Shown one piece after another: positions 34,901 to 44,600 of a DNA stretch of 64,000 nucleotides (the first letter of the stretch is position 1; each line of letters begins with the position of its first letter). The notes beneath the pieces are model-generated. The model made no database searches. It saw nothing but the letters and a program-made list of their open reading frames with translations, and had not been told where the DNA came from. The translations under genes were made by a program, and so were the position numbers. This stretch comes from JBBATK01 sp040398805 (GTDB lineage Bacteria; Bacteroidota; Ignavibacteria; Kapaibacteriales; NICIL-2), in the NCBI GenBank assembly GCA_040398805.1, contig JBBATK010000003.1, positions 195,758-259,757 of the forward strand, read 5' to 3'.

Positions 34901-36208
34901 GACTCACTGACGCAGTTCACATGGATACCGAACGATGGCACGTGGGACCGATCCACCAACACGTACACCGTCATCGTCGGTTCGTCGAAAACATATACGG
35001 TGATCATTCAGCGCGGCTCGTGCAAAGGCGAAGTGGAGATGTCCGTGACCGCAAAGCAACAACCGGTGTTCACGGTCTCATCCGACACCTCCGTGTGTTT
35101 CGGCCAGGCCGCGCAGCTCGGCGCGCTCTCCTCCCAACCGGGAATCCGATACCGGTGGCTCGTGAACGGTATGCCGGACACCCTCTTGGATGATCCGCAA
35201 GCTCCGCGTCCCGTCGTCCGCTCTCTCACATCCGCACGTCGATGGGTGGTGGAAGCGGACCTTGACGGGTGTATCCGTCAACTGGAAGTGCGCGCCGGTG
35301 TCCACGCCCTGCCGGACTCGCTCCCGTCGCTCGATACGAGCATCTGCGCAGGAGAATTCGCCACTCTGTCGATTCCCTCGCCGCAACCGTCCGTCCGGTA
35401 CGCGTGGGATCCTCCGACAGCACTCTCCACCGTCTCCGGAAGCCGCGTCATCGCCCGTCCCACGACCACCACGACCTATACCGTCACCTCCACGTCGCCG
35501 GAGGGATGCGTTCGCACCTCGAGGATCATCGTCGGTGTGCGGCGCAGGGTGGCCGCACAGTTCTCCATCGATCCCATCAACAACGGCGAGGTGTTGTTGC
35601 CCGGCGATACCACGTCCATCATCATCAATGCGGTGGCCGACTCGGTGGTAGGCACACCGCTCAGCTTCGACGTCGTCCTCAATGCCGGCATCTTCGACGT
35701 GCGATCGCATCCGTCTACGGACCGCTCCGGTCTTCGGTACATCCACGTGCGCCTGCCGTCGTTCACCTTCGCATCGCAGAAGGTTCCCATCGCGGTCCTC
35801 CAAGGAAAAGTGCTCCAGAGCTCGCCGTCGTTCTCCGACGTCTCCGTCGAGAACATCGTGACAGACTCGGCAATCTGCCCCACGCTTGCGACATCCCCGT
35901 CCGTACTCGCAACCACGTCGTGTTTCAACGACGGACGGAACGTCGAGCTCGTCGTTCCCATGGCCATCCGCGTCGTTCCGAATCCCGTCGACAACGCGGC
36001 GAAGCTATTCGTTGCCACGTCGGAGGAAGGCACCGCCGTGATAGAAGTGTACAATGCGCTCGGTGCCCTTGTGAGCAGCATGCCGGTGCATCTGGACGGA
36101 AAGTCCGGCTATGCCGAGGTGCTTGACGACCGTCACGCGGCAGGACTCTACACCATCCTCGTCCGCACGCCACAGCAAGCGGCGCAGACGATCGTCCTGA
36201 AGCGATAA
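31946..36208 (+). CDS. Giant T9SS surface protein: SBBP propeller, PKD and Ig-like modules
   Basis: 1,420 residues. Signal peptide 1-22 (LLAQ). SBBP-type propeller about 25-485 ('IWATYIGGNNIEAGGSIAVS', 'YSTFFGGTGAETSYDIAY', 'YGTYMGGSGQDY'). A PKD domain at about 495-575 has 'WSFGDNTQAAGTNPVTHVYPGIGIYKVT'-type sequence. About eight Ig-like modules of 75-85 residues follow (575-1210), each starting '-SxDT-(I/V/A)CxGxxxxL' and closing 'TTTYTV-----GC--T--V-V-V', with a conserved Cys pair. A beta domain and a type A sorting domain come last ('VRVVPNPVDNAAKLF' ... 'AAGLYTILVRTPQQA'). It is probably an extracellular adhesin or filament exported through SprA. It shares architecture with the truncated gene at the left edge. 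Confidence 0.9.
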   Translation: MRFVRSLVLSILMSCSGPLLAQGSIDSIVYNRGTFFGNASNDAYLLHMAVDAQGNVYGTGLCTSIPTTPGAYKTSNQGGTYDAMVFKLDPTMKTLIWATYIGGNNIEAGGSIAVSPSGEVYVSGYTTSSNFPVTVASDASYLASGTVNYFALKLSADGSTLMYSRILGRGSAITQQTAAASKGAHVAINPSGEAFVFSHTNATPYQITGNAYQATLAGSSDFVLTKLSSTGAVLYSTFFGGTGAETSYDIAYANGKVYCTGTTASPGLGLRTGKVPDASGDGCVFVADDGAQCAPRRCYVYGTSGTDRGYAVWYDSRAHRVCLTGTFGATPTFPFTALQSGQTTGGYVCSVDTSLQTTFSTTMIGTSVIPTSVVTRTSNSTAYVAGYITAGTVPVSTNGYQTSPRGSLDGFMISVDSVGSALKYGTYMGGSGQDYSAAKVLLVDRGCLLRVIFGITTHSTNFPSTPNTYQPLKLNSTNDQPALAMFATTPTASLTSSGKPCSREVLLTFSSSCPFTNLRWSFGDNTQAAGTNPVTHVYPGIGIYKVTAIAVTTEGDTIIKTQDVAIGSSSPIDAGPDRTICKNQATQLIASGAVSYLWSPGSTLSDSTIANPFARPTKTTMYYVRGKDSFGCESYDSVLVIVRDIKATVSADTTICEGSVVQLVAQGGTYYSWLPTTGLSLPNGSVVLARPQSTTTYTVVAYDGICFDTQRVTVNVIPKPKLSFASVPGICANTPVELRVYVSAGGPSDSLVTSYAWTPKSAMSNPSVPNPVVTPDKDSWYKVTVTMRNGCIVTDSIRVLIQTKLRITVSSDTAFCAGGTVRLRANGATQYVWTPSVGLSDSVSSSPQCTPSRTTTYTVIGKSGACIDTQRVTVTVRERPRSVRAFGDTTVCTNDRVYVRATSDDTTGVSYSWFPRADFENPDDASAYLRSSASRTYVVIATNAYGCTSTDSVRVNVDNALQVQAGPDATACEGEAVRLRILSSHDSLTQFTWIPNDGTWDRSTNTYTVIVGSSKTYTVIIQRGSCKGEVEMSVTAKQQPVFTVSSDTSVCFGQAAQLGALSSQPGIRYRWLVNGMPDTLLDDPQAPRPVVRSLTSARRWVVEADLDGCIRQLEVRAGVHALPDSLPSLDTSICAGEFATLSIPSPQPSVRYAWDPPTALSTVSGSRVIARPTTTTTYTVTSTSPEGCVRTSRIIVGVRRRVAAQFSIDPINNGEVLLPGDTTSIIINAVADSVVGTPLSFDVVLNAGIFDVRSHPSTDRSGLRYIHVRLPSFTFASQKVPIAVLQGKVLQSSPSFSDVSVENIVTDSAICPTLATSPSVLATTSCFNDGRNVELVVPMAIRVVPNPVDNAAKLFVATSEEGTAVIEVYNALGALVSSMPVHLDGKSGYAEVLDDRHAAGLYTILVRTPQQAAQTIVLKR

Positions 36209-36282
36209 GGCAAGCACGCGGAAGCATTGCGCGGTACGCGGCGACAGAGGTATCGATGATGATGGCGCGAGGAGTGCGGTAG

Positions 36283-36320
36283 AAAACACGAACGGGGATG
36301 CTCGATGCATCCCCGTTCGT
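36283..36320 (-). terminator. Strong terminator between the T9SS giant gene and hpd
   Basis: Perfect 13-bp arms ACGAACGGGGATG (36288-36300) and CATCCCCGTTCGT (36308-36320) around a 7-base loop. On the minus strand a GTGTTTTC stretch follows, so it mainly ends hpd transcription, 23 bases after its stop. The symmetric stem may also slow transcripts arriving from 31946-36208. Confidence 0.8.
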
Positions 36321-36342
36321 CCTCTCTCATGTCATCCGGACC

Positions 36343-37470
36343 TTAGAGATTCCCACGAAGGGCCTGCTCACGTTCGATGGATTCGAACAGCGCCTTGAAG
36401 TTTCCTTTGCCGAAGCTCTTCGCGCCTTTGCGCTGGATGATTTCGAAAAACACCGTGGGACGGTCTTCGACGGGCTTGGTGAAGATCTGAAGCAGGTATC
36501 CTTCCTCGTCACGATCCACAAGGATGCCGAGCTCACGAAGCGGCGCTATGTCTTCGTCGATGGTACCGACGCGGTCCAGCAGGTCGTCGTAATACGTCGT
36601 CGGCACGCGGAGGAAGTCGATGCCTCGATCGCGCAGCTCCGTCACGGTATGAACGATGTCGTGCGTGGCGATGGCGATATGCTGAACGCCGGGACCATGA
36701 TAGAACTCCAGGTATTCGTCGATCTGTGACTTCTTCTTGCCTTCGGCGGGCTCGTTGATGGGGAACTTTATGTAACCGCTGCCGTTCGATACCACCTTGC
36801 TCATCAAGGCGGAGTACTCCGTGGAGATATCCTTGTCATCGAAGGTGAGCAGCAGCTTGAAGCCCATGACGTCTTCGTAGAACTTCACCCATTCGTCCAT
36901 CTTGCCAAGCTCCACATTGCCCACGCAGTGGTCCACGTACTGCAAACCCGCAGGTGTGGTGTTGTATGTGGATTCCATGGGTTGGAAGCCGGGGAGGAAC
37001 ACGCCGTGATAGTTCTTCCGTTCGACGAACATATGGACGGTATCGCCATAGGTGCGGATGCCGGAGATGACCACCGTTCCATGTTCGTCGCTCAATGTCG
37101 TCGGCTCTTGCACCGACACGGCACCGCGCTTGGTGGTCTCTTCCCACGACTTCGTGGCGTCATCCACCCATAGGGCCAGGGTCTTCACGCCGTCGCCATG
37201 CCGATCGACATGGTTGGCGATATCGTTACCGGGATGCATCGGTGTCGTGAGGACGAACCGCACCTTGTTCTGCTGAAGGACGTACGATGCGCGGTCGCGG
37301 ACGCCTGTCTCGGGTCCGGCATAGGCAACGAGTTTGAAACCGAACGCCGTACGATAGAAATACGACGCCTGCTTGGCATTGCCGACATAGAACTCGATGT
37401 AATCCGTACCGTTGATCGGAAGGAAATCGTTCTCGGTTGCGGTGAGGATCTGTGTTTGCTCGGTGATCAT
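36343..37470 (-). CDS. hpd: 4-Hydroxyphenylpyruvate dioxygenase
   Basis: 375 residues, normal for HPD. It converts 4-hydroxyphenylpyruvate to homogentisate in tyrosine breakdown using Fe(II) and O2. Two vicinal-oxygen-chelate halves are present. The iron ligands are His in 'YVDHCVGNVEL' (about residue 181), His in 'GPGVQHIAIATHDI' (about 262) and Glu in 'VFFEIIQRKG' (about 343). The C-terminal 'GAKSFGKGNFKALFESIEREQ' is characteristic. The ATG at 37470 was chosen because family similarity and a promoter at 37528-37535 both support it; the open frame extends to 37746 without coding character. The fumarylacetoacetase-like gene at 16170 acts later in the pathway. Confidence 0.96.
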   Translation of the reverse strand: MITEQTQILTATENDFLPINGTDYIEFYVGNAKQASYFYRTAFGFKLVAYAGPETGVRDRASYVLQQNKVRFVLTTPMHPGNDIANHVDRHGDGVKTLALWVDDATKSWEETTKRGAVSVQEPTTLSDEHGTVVISGIRTYGDTVHMFVERKNYHGVFLPGFQPMESTYNTTPAGLQYVDHCVGNVELGKMDEWVKFYEDVMGFKLLLTFDDKDISTEYSALMSKVVSNGSGYIKFPINEPAEGKKKSQIDEYLEFYHGPGVQHIAIATHDIVHTVTELRDRGIDFLRVPTTYYDDLLDRVGTIDEDIAPLRELGILVDRDEEGYLLQIFTKPVEDRPTVFFEIIQRKGAKSFGKGNFKALFESIEREQALRGNL

Positions 37471-37527
37471 TGCACTTGGGTGATGATGATGGACATGCCT
37501 GCCGTGCGTACGGCGTGTGGTTCGCGG

Positions 37528-37535
37528 CAAAAATA
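37528..37535 (-). promoter_or_regulatory. -7 element for hpd
   Basis: TATTTTTG on the minus strand, a perfect TAnnTTTG, 57 bases upstream of the hpd ATG. Confidence 0.6.
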
Positions 37536-37600
37536 CGAAGAATGCGATGCGAGTCCAGTCGTGCGATTGCAGACATGATCGGCATGGTATCGCGCGGACC

Positions 37601-38635
37601 TCAATCGCGTTCGAATCCGATCGCGAACCGCAGTCCGGCAAGAACCTGATGCCACGAGGCATCGGAAAGGACGGAGCCGAGAGGCGCGCTGACGAAGGGT
37701 TCGAAAGACACGAAGGTCGATCCGCGCAGGCCGACCATCCAGCCACAGGAAAGGGTCACCGAGGCGACCATGGGCTGCATGGTGGCAACGACCGCATCCT
37801 GACGGACCATCGAGGTGTCGGTTCCGTTCGCCATGCGTATGAGCTCTTTCGGTCGGGCGATCTGCGTGTACTGCGTGAAGCGTCCGTGGACCAGGAACGA
37901 GGTGTTGATACCGACGGACAGGAAGTAGAGCGATGACAGCTCGGCAAGTTCCGTGTCGATGTAGATTCCATACACCGGTATAAGCGCGGACACGCCGATG
38001 TTGCAGCGTTCCTGTTCTATCCGGAGTACGCTCACTTCTTTCAACGACTGCAGAACACCGTCGCTCGTCACGAACTTTTTCGTGTTGTCCACCGCATACA
38101 TCGCGGTGCGGTGACGGTCGTACGAGGCGTGCGCGCGAATGAGGCACGAGAGGAACGGAACCGACTTCGCCCACACGAGACCGTCGCTCCGGTACCCCTC
38201 GGAGAAGCTGTCACCCGTCGCGTCATCGTTCGAGAACTTCTTCTTGATGCGGTCCTCGTCATCGATGAACGGATCGTCCGTCGTGAACGCTCTCCTCGTA
38301 GGTGCGAACGACGCGGATCGGAGGTCGCCGACATTCTCCCATACATGCACCAGCGAAGCATTGGCGAAACCCACCTGCGTCAGGGAGTACGGTTGCGGGA
38401 ACCATCCCTTGGAGAGATGGCGGATGAACGACTCTTCGTTTGCTTCCAGTGAATCGTCAACAGTCGACTCGCGGGTTTCAGATGCGGCTCCTTTGGAGTG
38501 CATGCGGACCGCTGCAGAGCGAGCAACGGCTGTGCTTGCACTTGTTATGCAGAGAATCATCACCAGAAGGAAGGCGCTCGCTACGCGGCGTGTGGGATGG
38601 TGTGGTCTGAGCATCTGCATGGTCATGGTTTTCAT
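37601..38635 (-). CDS. Secreted protein of unknown function, cotranscribed with sprA
   Basis: 344 residues, not recognised. The signal peptide is about residues 1-39 (a basic start with 'RRVASAFLLVMILCITSASTAVA'). The second half alternates short beta strands with turns ('VSALIPVYGIYIDTE', 'LYFLSVGINTSFLVHG', 'ATMQPMVASVTLSCGWMVGLRG', 'LAGLRFAIGF'), ending in an aromatic-hydrophobic strand, as in small outer-membrane barrels. It starts 6 bases after the sprA stop, so cotranscription is almost certain. A role alongside the T9SS translocon is possible but is inferred only from position. Confidence 0.65.
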   Translation of the reverse strand: MKTMTMQMLRPHHPTRRVASAFLLVMILCITSASTAVARSAAVRMHSKGAASETRESTVDDSLEANEESFIRHLSKGWFPQPYSLTQVGFANASLVHVWENVGDLRSASFAPTRRAFTTDDPFIDDEDRIKKKFSNDDATGDSFSEGYRSDGLVWAKSVPFLSCLIRAHASYDRHRTAMYAVDNTKKFVTSDGVLQSLKEVSVLRIEQERCNIGVSALIPVYGIYIDTELAELSSLYFLSVGINTSFLVHGRFTQYTQIARPKELIRMANGTDTSMVRQDAVVATMQPMVASVTLSCGWMVGLRGSTFVSFEPFVSAPLGSVLSDASWHQVLAGLRFAIGFERD

Positions 38636-38641
38636 CTGTCT

Positions 38642-41600
38642 TCATCGTCCGCCGCTGATCGCCAGACGCACTTCCACGCCTACCTCGGTCGTACTGAATC
38701 CGGGGTTGGCGGCACCCGTGGTGAAGTTGCCGGTGTATTTGACGAAGGCGGTCGCTGTCAATCGATTGTTCACCGAGTATCTCGCACGCGGTTCGATCAT
38801 GATCATCGTGGAGCCGTCCAGCTCGCTACCGCCCGGCGCTGCGGTCGTGTCGAGTTTGGAGAGCGAGAAGGTGGCGCGGTTCGAGCGACGGTACGTGGAG
38901 TTGAAGGAGAACTCGACATCGTTTTTCAGGTCGAGTCCGAGCAGAGGGAACGAGAACCCGCGCATCGCATACGAGGCGTTCAGCTGGAACTCGTGCTGGT
39001 TCTCCTGGGAGAGGGTGCGGGCCGCAGCGGCAAGCGCGTAGTTCGAGCGCATGTTATAGCGGAGCGTGCTGGTCAGGGTGCCTTTCACCTTCTTTTCGTC
39101 GAAGGTCATGTTCAAACCGATGAGCGGCTGGAAGGCCATCTGAACCGTCTGGGCGTCGACGATACGGCCGTTGTCGTCGGTGCGAGCGCTCTCCGTGTAC
39201 GTGGACTGATACGTGTGCTCGAGGGCGATGCGCTGGGCAGCCCCGCCGAAGACGAGCTTCTCGATGCCTTCCCAACGCAACGACCAGTTCACTTGCGGCA
39301 GGAAGCGCGCGAGCACTCCCGGCAGGAACTCGAATCCCTGCAATCCGCCGATGAACGCATCGGTCATGGCATTCTGCAGACGGATCTTTTCGGTGATGGT
39401 CAAGGAATCCTCGTTCCGACCGTTCAAGATTCCATCCTTGTTCGCGGTATACCGCTCCACGACGTTCTCGGGCGTGTTATTGAACACGGCGAACATGAGG
39501 AAATTCGGAAAGGTCAGGAAGGTACGCGAATACCGTTCCGACTTGATGACGTTGTTGAAGCTCATCACCCCTTGGGCATCTGTGCTCGTGAGTTGATTGA
39601 GGTTGTTTCCGAACTCGGAGCGCCAGGTAAGGTCGAGCGTTGCGCCTTTCCAGAGCGGACGCGACGTGCGCATCTCCAGCATGTTGGTCTGCATGTAGTT
39701 GTCCTGCAATTGCGCATTGGGAGCGCGCGGACCGATCACTTCGTCGAAGCCGAAGTACGGAAATGACGAGCTCGAGCGCAGGCGGATGCCGCTATGCGGA
39801 TAGCGCACAAGGCCAAGCTGGAAGGGGCCGCTGGGACCCAGCCCGAGCTCGCTTTCGCGACCCGTGAAGGTGCGTCCCCACAGGTTGGAGAAACCGTTAC
39901 TGCCCATCACCCCCGGCATGATCGACGTGTTCGATTGGGTGAAGTTGATACTCAGCGATTCGTAGTCGAAGAACGCCGAACGGATACCGTCGAGGATGTC
40001 GCCGATCGTGAACGGCGACGATGTCGTATCCGCCTTCGCGCCGGGTCCCGGAGGCGCTATGCCGAACCATGTGTTCGAGAGCTGTCGCAGACGCAGGGTG
40101 CTGTTCACTCGGATGTTATTCGTGTACGAAGCACGCTTGGAGATATCGCGCAAGAGCGGATCCGATTGCAGGGGATCCACCCACATGTAGTTGGTCGTGA
40201 AGCTTCCGCTTGCATCGAAGAACTTGTTGATGTTGGCGATGTCGGGCAGACGCGGACGGAAATTCAGGGCGAAGTTCTGCGTGAAGGTGTTCGGCGTACC
40301 GAAGTCGAGCACACGTCCGTCGTTGAACAGGACCCGCTCCGCCACTTGCTTTGCGGGTAGTTGACGTCCAAGCGAATCCAACTCGAGCGGCACGAGCGTG
40401 CTACCCGAGTTCGCGGAATAGTCCAACGCGGGCGACAGGAAGCCGCCCTCCGTGAGCTTCCATTGCAAAGCCATGGAGTTCGTGGCGCTGAACAGTCGTT
40501 CCGGCGGCGTGGGGAAATTCAGGAACCACGACTGTTCGGTGCGCCGCATGCGGGTGACTTTACTGCTGAGCGTGATGGACTGCGGAAGGAAGTTGATCTT
40601 CCAATCCTTGTACGCATTCAGCAAGGGCACGCCCTCCATCCATCCGCCGGTCTTGACGGTCGCGATGGGCGGCAACGACAACGCGTAGTTCGCACTCGCA
40701 TCCCATTGCCAGCGGAAGCGCTCCTGAACGACGGGCGAGCGCTCGGCATCCTGCGTGTAGCTGAAGCCAAGCACCAGCCGGTTCAATGTTTCGCGTACCA
40801 ACCAGAACTGCGTGGGCAAACCGAACTTGAAGCCGATGATACTGAAGTTCGTCTGCTCACGACGGGTCTGCGATCGCTGGCGTACGTAATCCGCCGCGGA
40901 ATTCGCCTGGTCCGTCGTCGCACCGCTGTCCACCGCGGCTTGGAATGCGATCGCTGCGGCCTTCTCGACATTGACGTCGTTCTGCGCCACGAAGCGCGGG
41001 TCCACCGTGCGGGTGGTACGCGCGAAGTGCACGGGTATGCGTGCCTCCTTCATCGATGAGGGAAGGAACTTCTCCAGACCGGCATCGGCGGTGAGGTTGA
41101 AACTGCTTTGCTGCTCGCGGGTACCGAAGCGTTCTTCCAATCGGTGGAAGTAGGGATCGGTGGCGATGTAACTGGCGGACACTGTTCCGAGGTCGGCAAG
41201 CTTCATGTCGAACGTTCCCGTAGCTGCCATGCCGTTGTCGCTCTCGGGCTCCAGCAGTCGGAGCTCGTCCACCCACATGGTCGTGCTCAGGGTGCGCGGA
41301 CATCGTCCGGGCGGATTCGAGATACCGAGCGAGATGAATGCGGTCCGTGTGAGCGTGGGATTACCCTGGATGGCATACCTCGCGAAGTTCTCCCCGGGCA
41401 CACGGAAGCTCATGCGCCGATACTGATCGATGCTGTCGCGCCTCTGCTTCACCGCCGTCAGGTTCTGCAGGTCGATGGCGATGCCGTTCCATTCGCGCAC
41501 CAGCGGGGCGCGATACTCGTAGTAGTTGGCGGTATCGGTTCCGAAGCGGATGAAGAACTGCGGTGCGTTCGTATCGGCTTCCGTGAGCGACAAGGAGTCG

Positions 41601-44600
41601 GGCGGAATGAAATCCTGACCGCCGGTTCCCTTCACGAAGAACTTGAGATAGCGGTAGTAGAACATGTCGAACGTGCGGAAGTAGCGGGTGGCCGCACGTT
41701 CGTCTCCGCAGGAAAGGTTGTCGACACCGATGGCGATGGATTGTTCGTTCAAGCGGATGTCGTTCTGCGGATCCGGGTTCGCGAGATTGCGCGGCGCCTG
41801 GACACCGGGCGGCATGGTGTAGTAATCCGGCGGACCGTCGTTCTCTTCCCTGTTGACGAAGGAGACGCGCAGGGTGTTGTCCACGGCATTGGCGCTATTC
41901 TGCACCGCAGCATAGTTCAACCGTTGCCACTGCGCACCGGCGAAGCGCCAATCGGCGATCTGCGCTTTCAAACGTCCGCCCTTGAACCACACCCGCAGAT
42001 ACTGGATGTTCGAGAACAAGGGATTACCCACGATGCGTTTGTTCCCGCGCAGCGGGATACGGTAGAGGCGCCATCCGTTATTGCCACCGCCCACGATCTG
42101 CGTGTTCGCATCGCTGGGATCGAGATTGATCTCGTACGAGAAGTAGCTGTCGTCGAGCGAGATGTTCTGACCGTTCTGGCGGTTAAGCACTTCGGTATCG
42201 GGGAACTGACCGGTCTCCGACTGCGTCGAGTTACCCTCGTGATTGTTGAACCGCTTGAAGTCATCGGGACCGCGAAGGTTATCATCCTTGGAAAAATCGA
42301 ACACGTAATCATCGCGCGAGGGATCGTCCTCAAGGTTCAACGGATACGGCAGTGCGGACCTCTCTGCGGTGTTGTCCCGCTGGTCCAAGCCCACATCCTC
42401 ACCGGGATCGATACGGTTGTTCGGGATGGAGGCCGCACCCGTTATGCCGTCCTCCGTATTGAGCGTGGAATTCGGAATGACATCCTCGCTCACCTGACCG
42501 AGGTCGATGAACATCTTCGTGCCGTCCTCTTTCTCCTCCACGCGCATCATCACTTCCACGTAGTCGATGTTGTCAAGGTCGAAGTTGGAATTGAAGGAGG
42601 AAAGCAGACGTTGGAAGCCGCCCCAGATACGTCCTCGGTTTGCCGTTTGCGAAGCCCAGGGACTGGCACGCACGCTGTCCCACCGGGGATTCAGCGAGTC
42701 GATGTACTCTTTGTTCTCGTTGTAGATGCCGCGGATGTCGGGCATGAAGTTGATGAACAACGGAGAGATGTTCGAGCGACCGGCCACGGTTTGCCGTTTG
42801 GGATACACTTCCGCCGTCGGTACACGTCCGATGAAGAACTGCCACCACTGCGTCTTGCCGCGATACAAGCCGCGGTCCTTCGCATTGAAATCGATGGTGC
42901 TGTCCACGGGCGGTGCGGCGTGCGACCACTGGGTGGCGGAGAGTCCGAGCGGTATGTTCCTCTGAGCCGACTCGAAGTCGTCGATGTATGCCACCGCCGC
43001 TCCTCTGTCCGCGGGAACATCGGAGATACGCTTATTCGGCGTGGGCATCTGCATGGCCCACTCGCCTTTAAGGTTGATGAGCGACTGTTCCTTCGTGTCG
43101 AAGAAAGGCAGCGCGTTCAATGCACGGGTGAGCCAATCGGCCTTCCATTGCAAGGCGAAATCCAAGCCCACCATCTCGTTGGCGACGGGCTCCTCGCCGA
43201 CGCGCACACGGTCGATGATCGCCGCTTGGTTGTAGTACATGTACGTGCCGCCGATGGTGGCCGTGATGTTGCGCGAGCGATACAGGCTCATGTCTGCGCG
43301 CACACCGGCCATCGTCTTCGTCGTCACGTTCATGATGTCGTTGGATTCGTACTCCACGGCAAGGTTGGCGCCCGCCGCCGCCGCTTGCGGGTTCCGCATG
43401 GTGAGGATGCCGCTGACGTATTCCACCGTGTAGTCGTCGTTTTCGCGAAGCTCGCGTCCGTCCAGGCGCACGCGCACGCTACCGGGAGCCACGTTGAACC
43501 CGAGCGTGATGCGACCGGCCATCTGACCTTGCACCTCGCCCGTGATGAGCCACCGATCGAACGCGGTCTGCTGACGTGCCAGCTCCACTTGATTGTCGTA
43601 GACGGCCGAGAAATGGAACTGCTTGGCCACATTGATCTGTCCTCTGCGCGCAAAGGCCGTGTCGAGTCCTTCGCGGAAGGGTTCGAGCGAAGGGAACACG
43701 ATCTCTCCGCGCTGGGCATTGAAGAAGGGACTGCCGCTGAACGACTGTGATTGCATGGGAAAGCCCGACTGCTGCTGCTGCATCTGCGGCGCTTGCGGTT
43801 GGTTCATGCCCGTGGAGAAATCGAAGACGCCGTCGCCGGGCGGCGTTCCCGTGCCGTTGTTCACCTGATCCACCCGCAGGGCCGTGACGATTTTGTCCGA
43901 GGTGCCTTCGAGCACATCGGTGGAATCGTTGTTCGTTCGAAGGTAGAACACATTGATGCGCGCATCGCTCGTGTTCACGTTCGTCGCATTGATGAAGTAC
44001 GTGTTCCGCAGCTGACGCGCCCAGAGGTTCTTGAAGCCGGGCTGAAGGTTCGGCACGTAGAGCAGCTTCAGGACGAGCGTATCGTTGTTGTTCGAGGTCG
44101 TGGAGAGCGTACCGGTATACAGGTCGTCCTTGGCATCGGCGGACGGACCCTGCGTGCGGTAGGCCGTGGCATAGGTACGGTCCCGACGCATGTTGGTGAT
44201 CGTCACCTTGCCGAGATTCTGGTCCCATTCGTATCTGCTCCGGTCAAGCTTCACGAAGCGACCTCGCATGACTTTCCCCGCTTCGATGACGGCGGCGGAC
44301 TTCAGGGATGCCGGATAGCGCTGACCCAGTTCGAATTGCACCGGCGAGAGGGTATCGTATGCCACGACACTCACGCCGCCCAGCGCCTGTTCCTTGATGT
44401 CGCCGGTGCTCTCGTACACCTCCACGTCTTTGACAAGCAGCTGACCTGCCTGCGGGGTGACCGGAGTTGCGAGCGCCCAATAGGCCCTGTACAGCGGCTT
44501 GTATGCGGTATCGAGGAAGAAGTGGTTGGGCGCGTAGTCGTATGCGCGCAAGGCGAATCGCGTGCGAGCCGCGCCACCGTTCACATTCACTATCCGACGT

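Noticed and set aside
41108..43750. 880-codon open frame on the plus strand inside sprA
   Set aside because: Antisense to sprA in a GC-rich gene; composition is Arg/His/Val-rich without domain similarity, a normal shadow of the strong codon bias of sprA.
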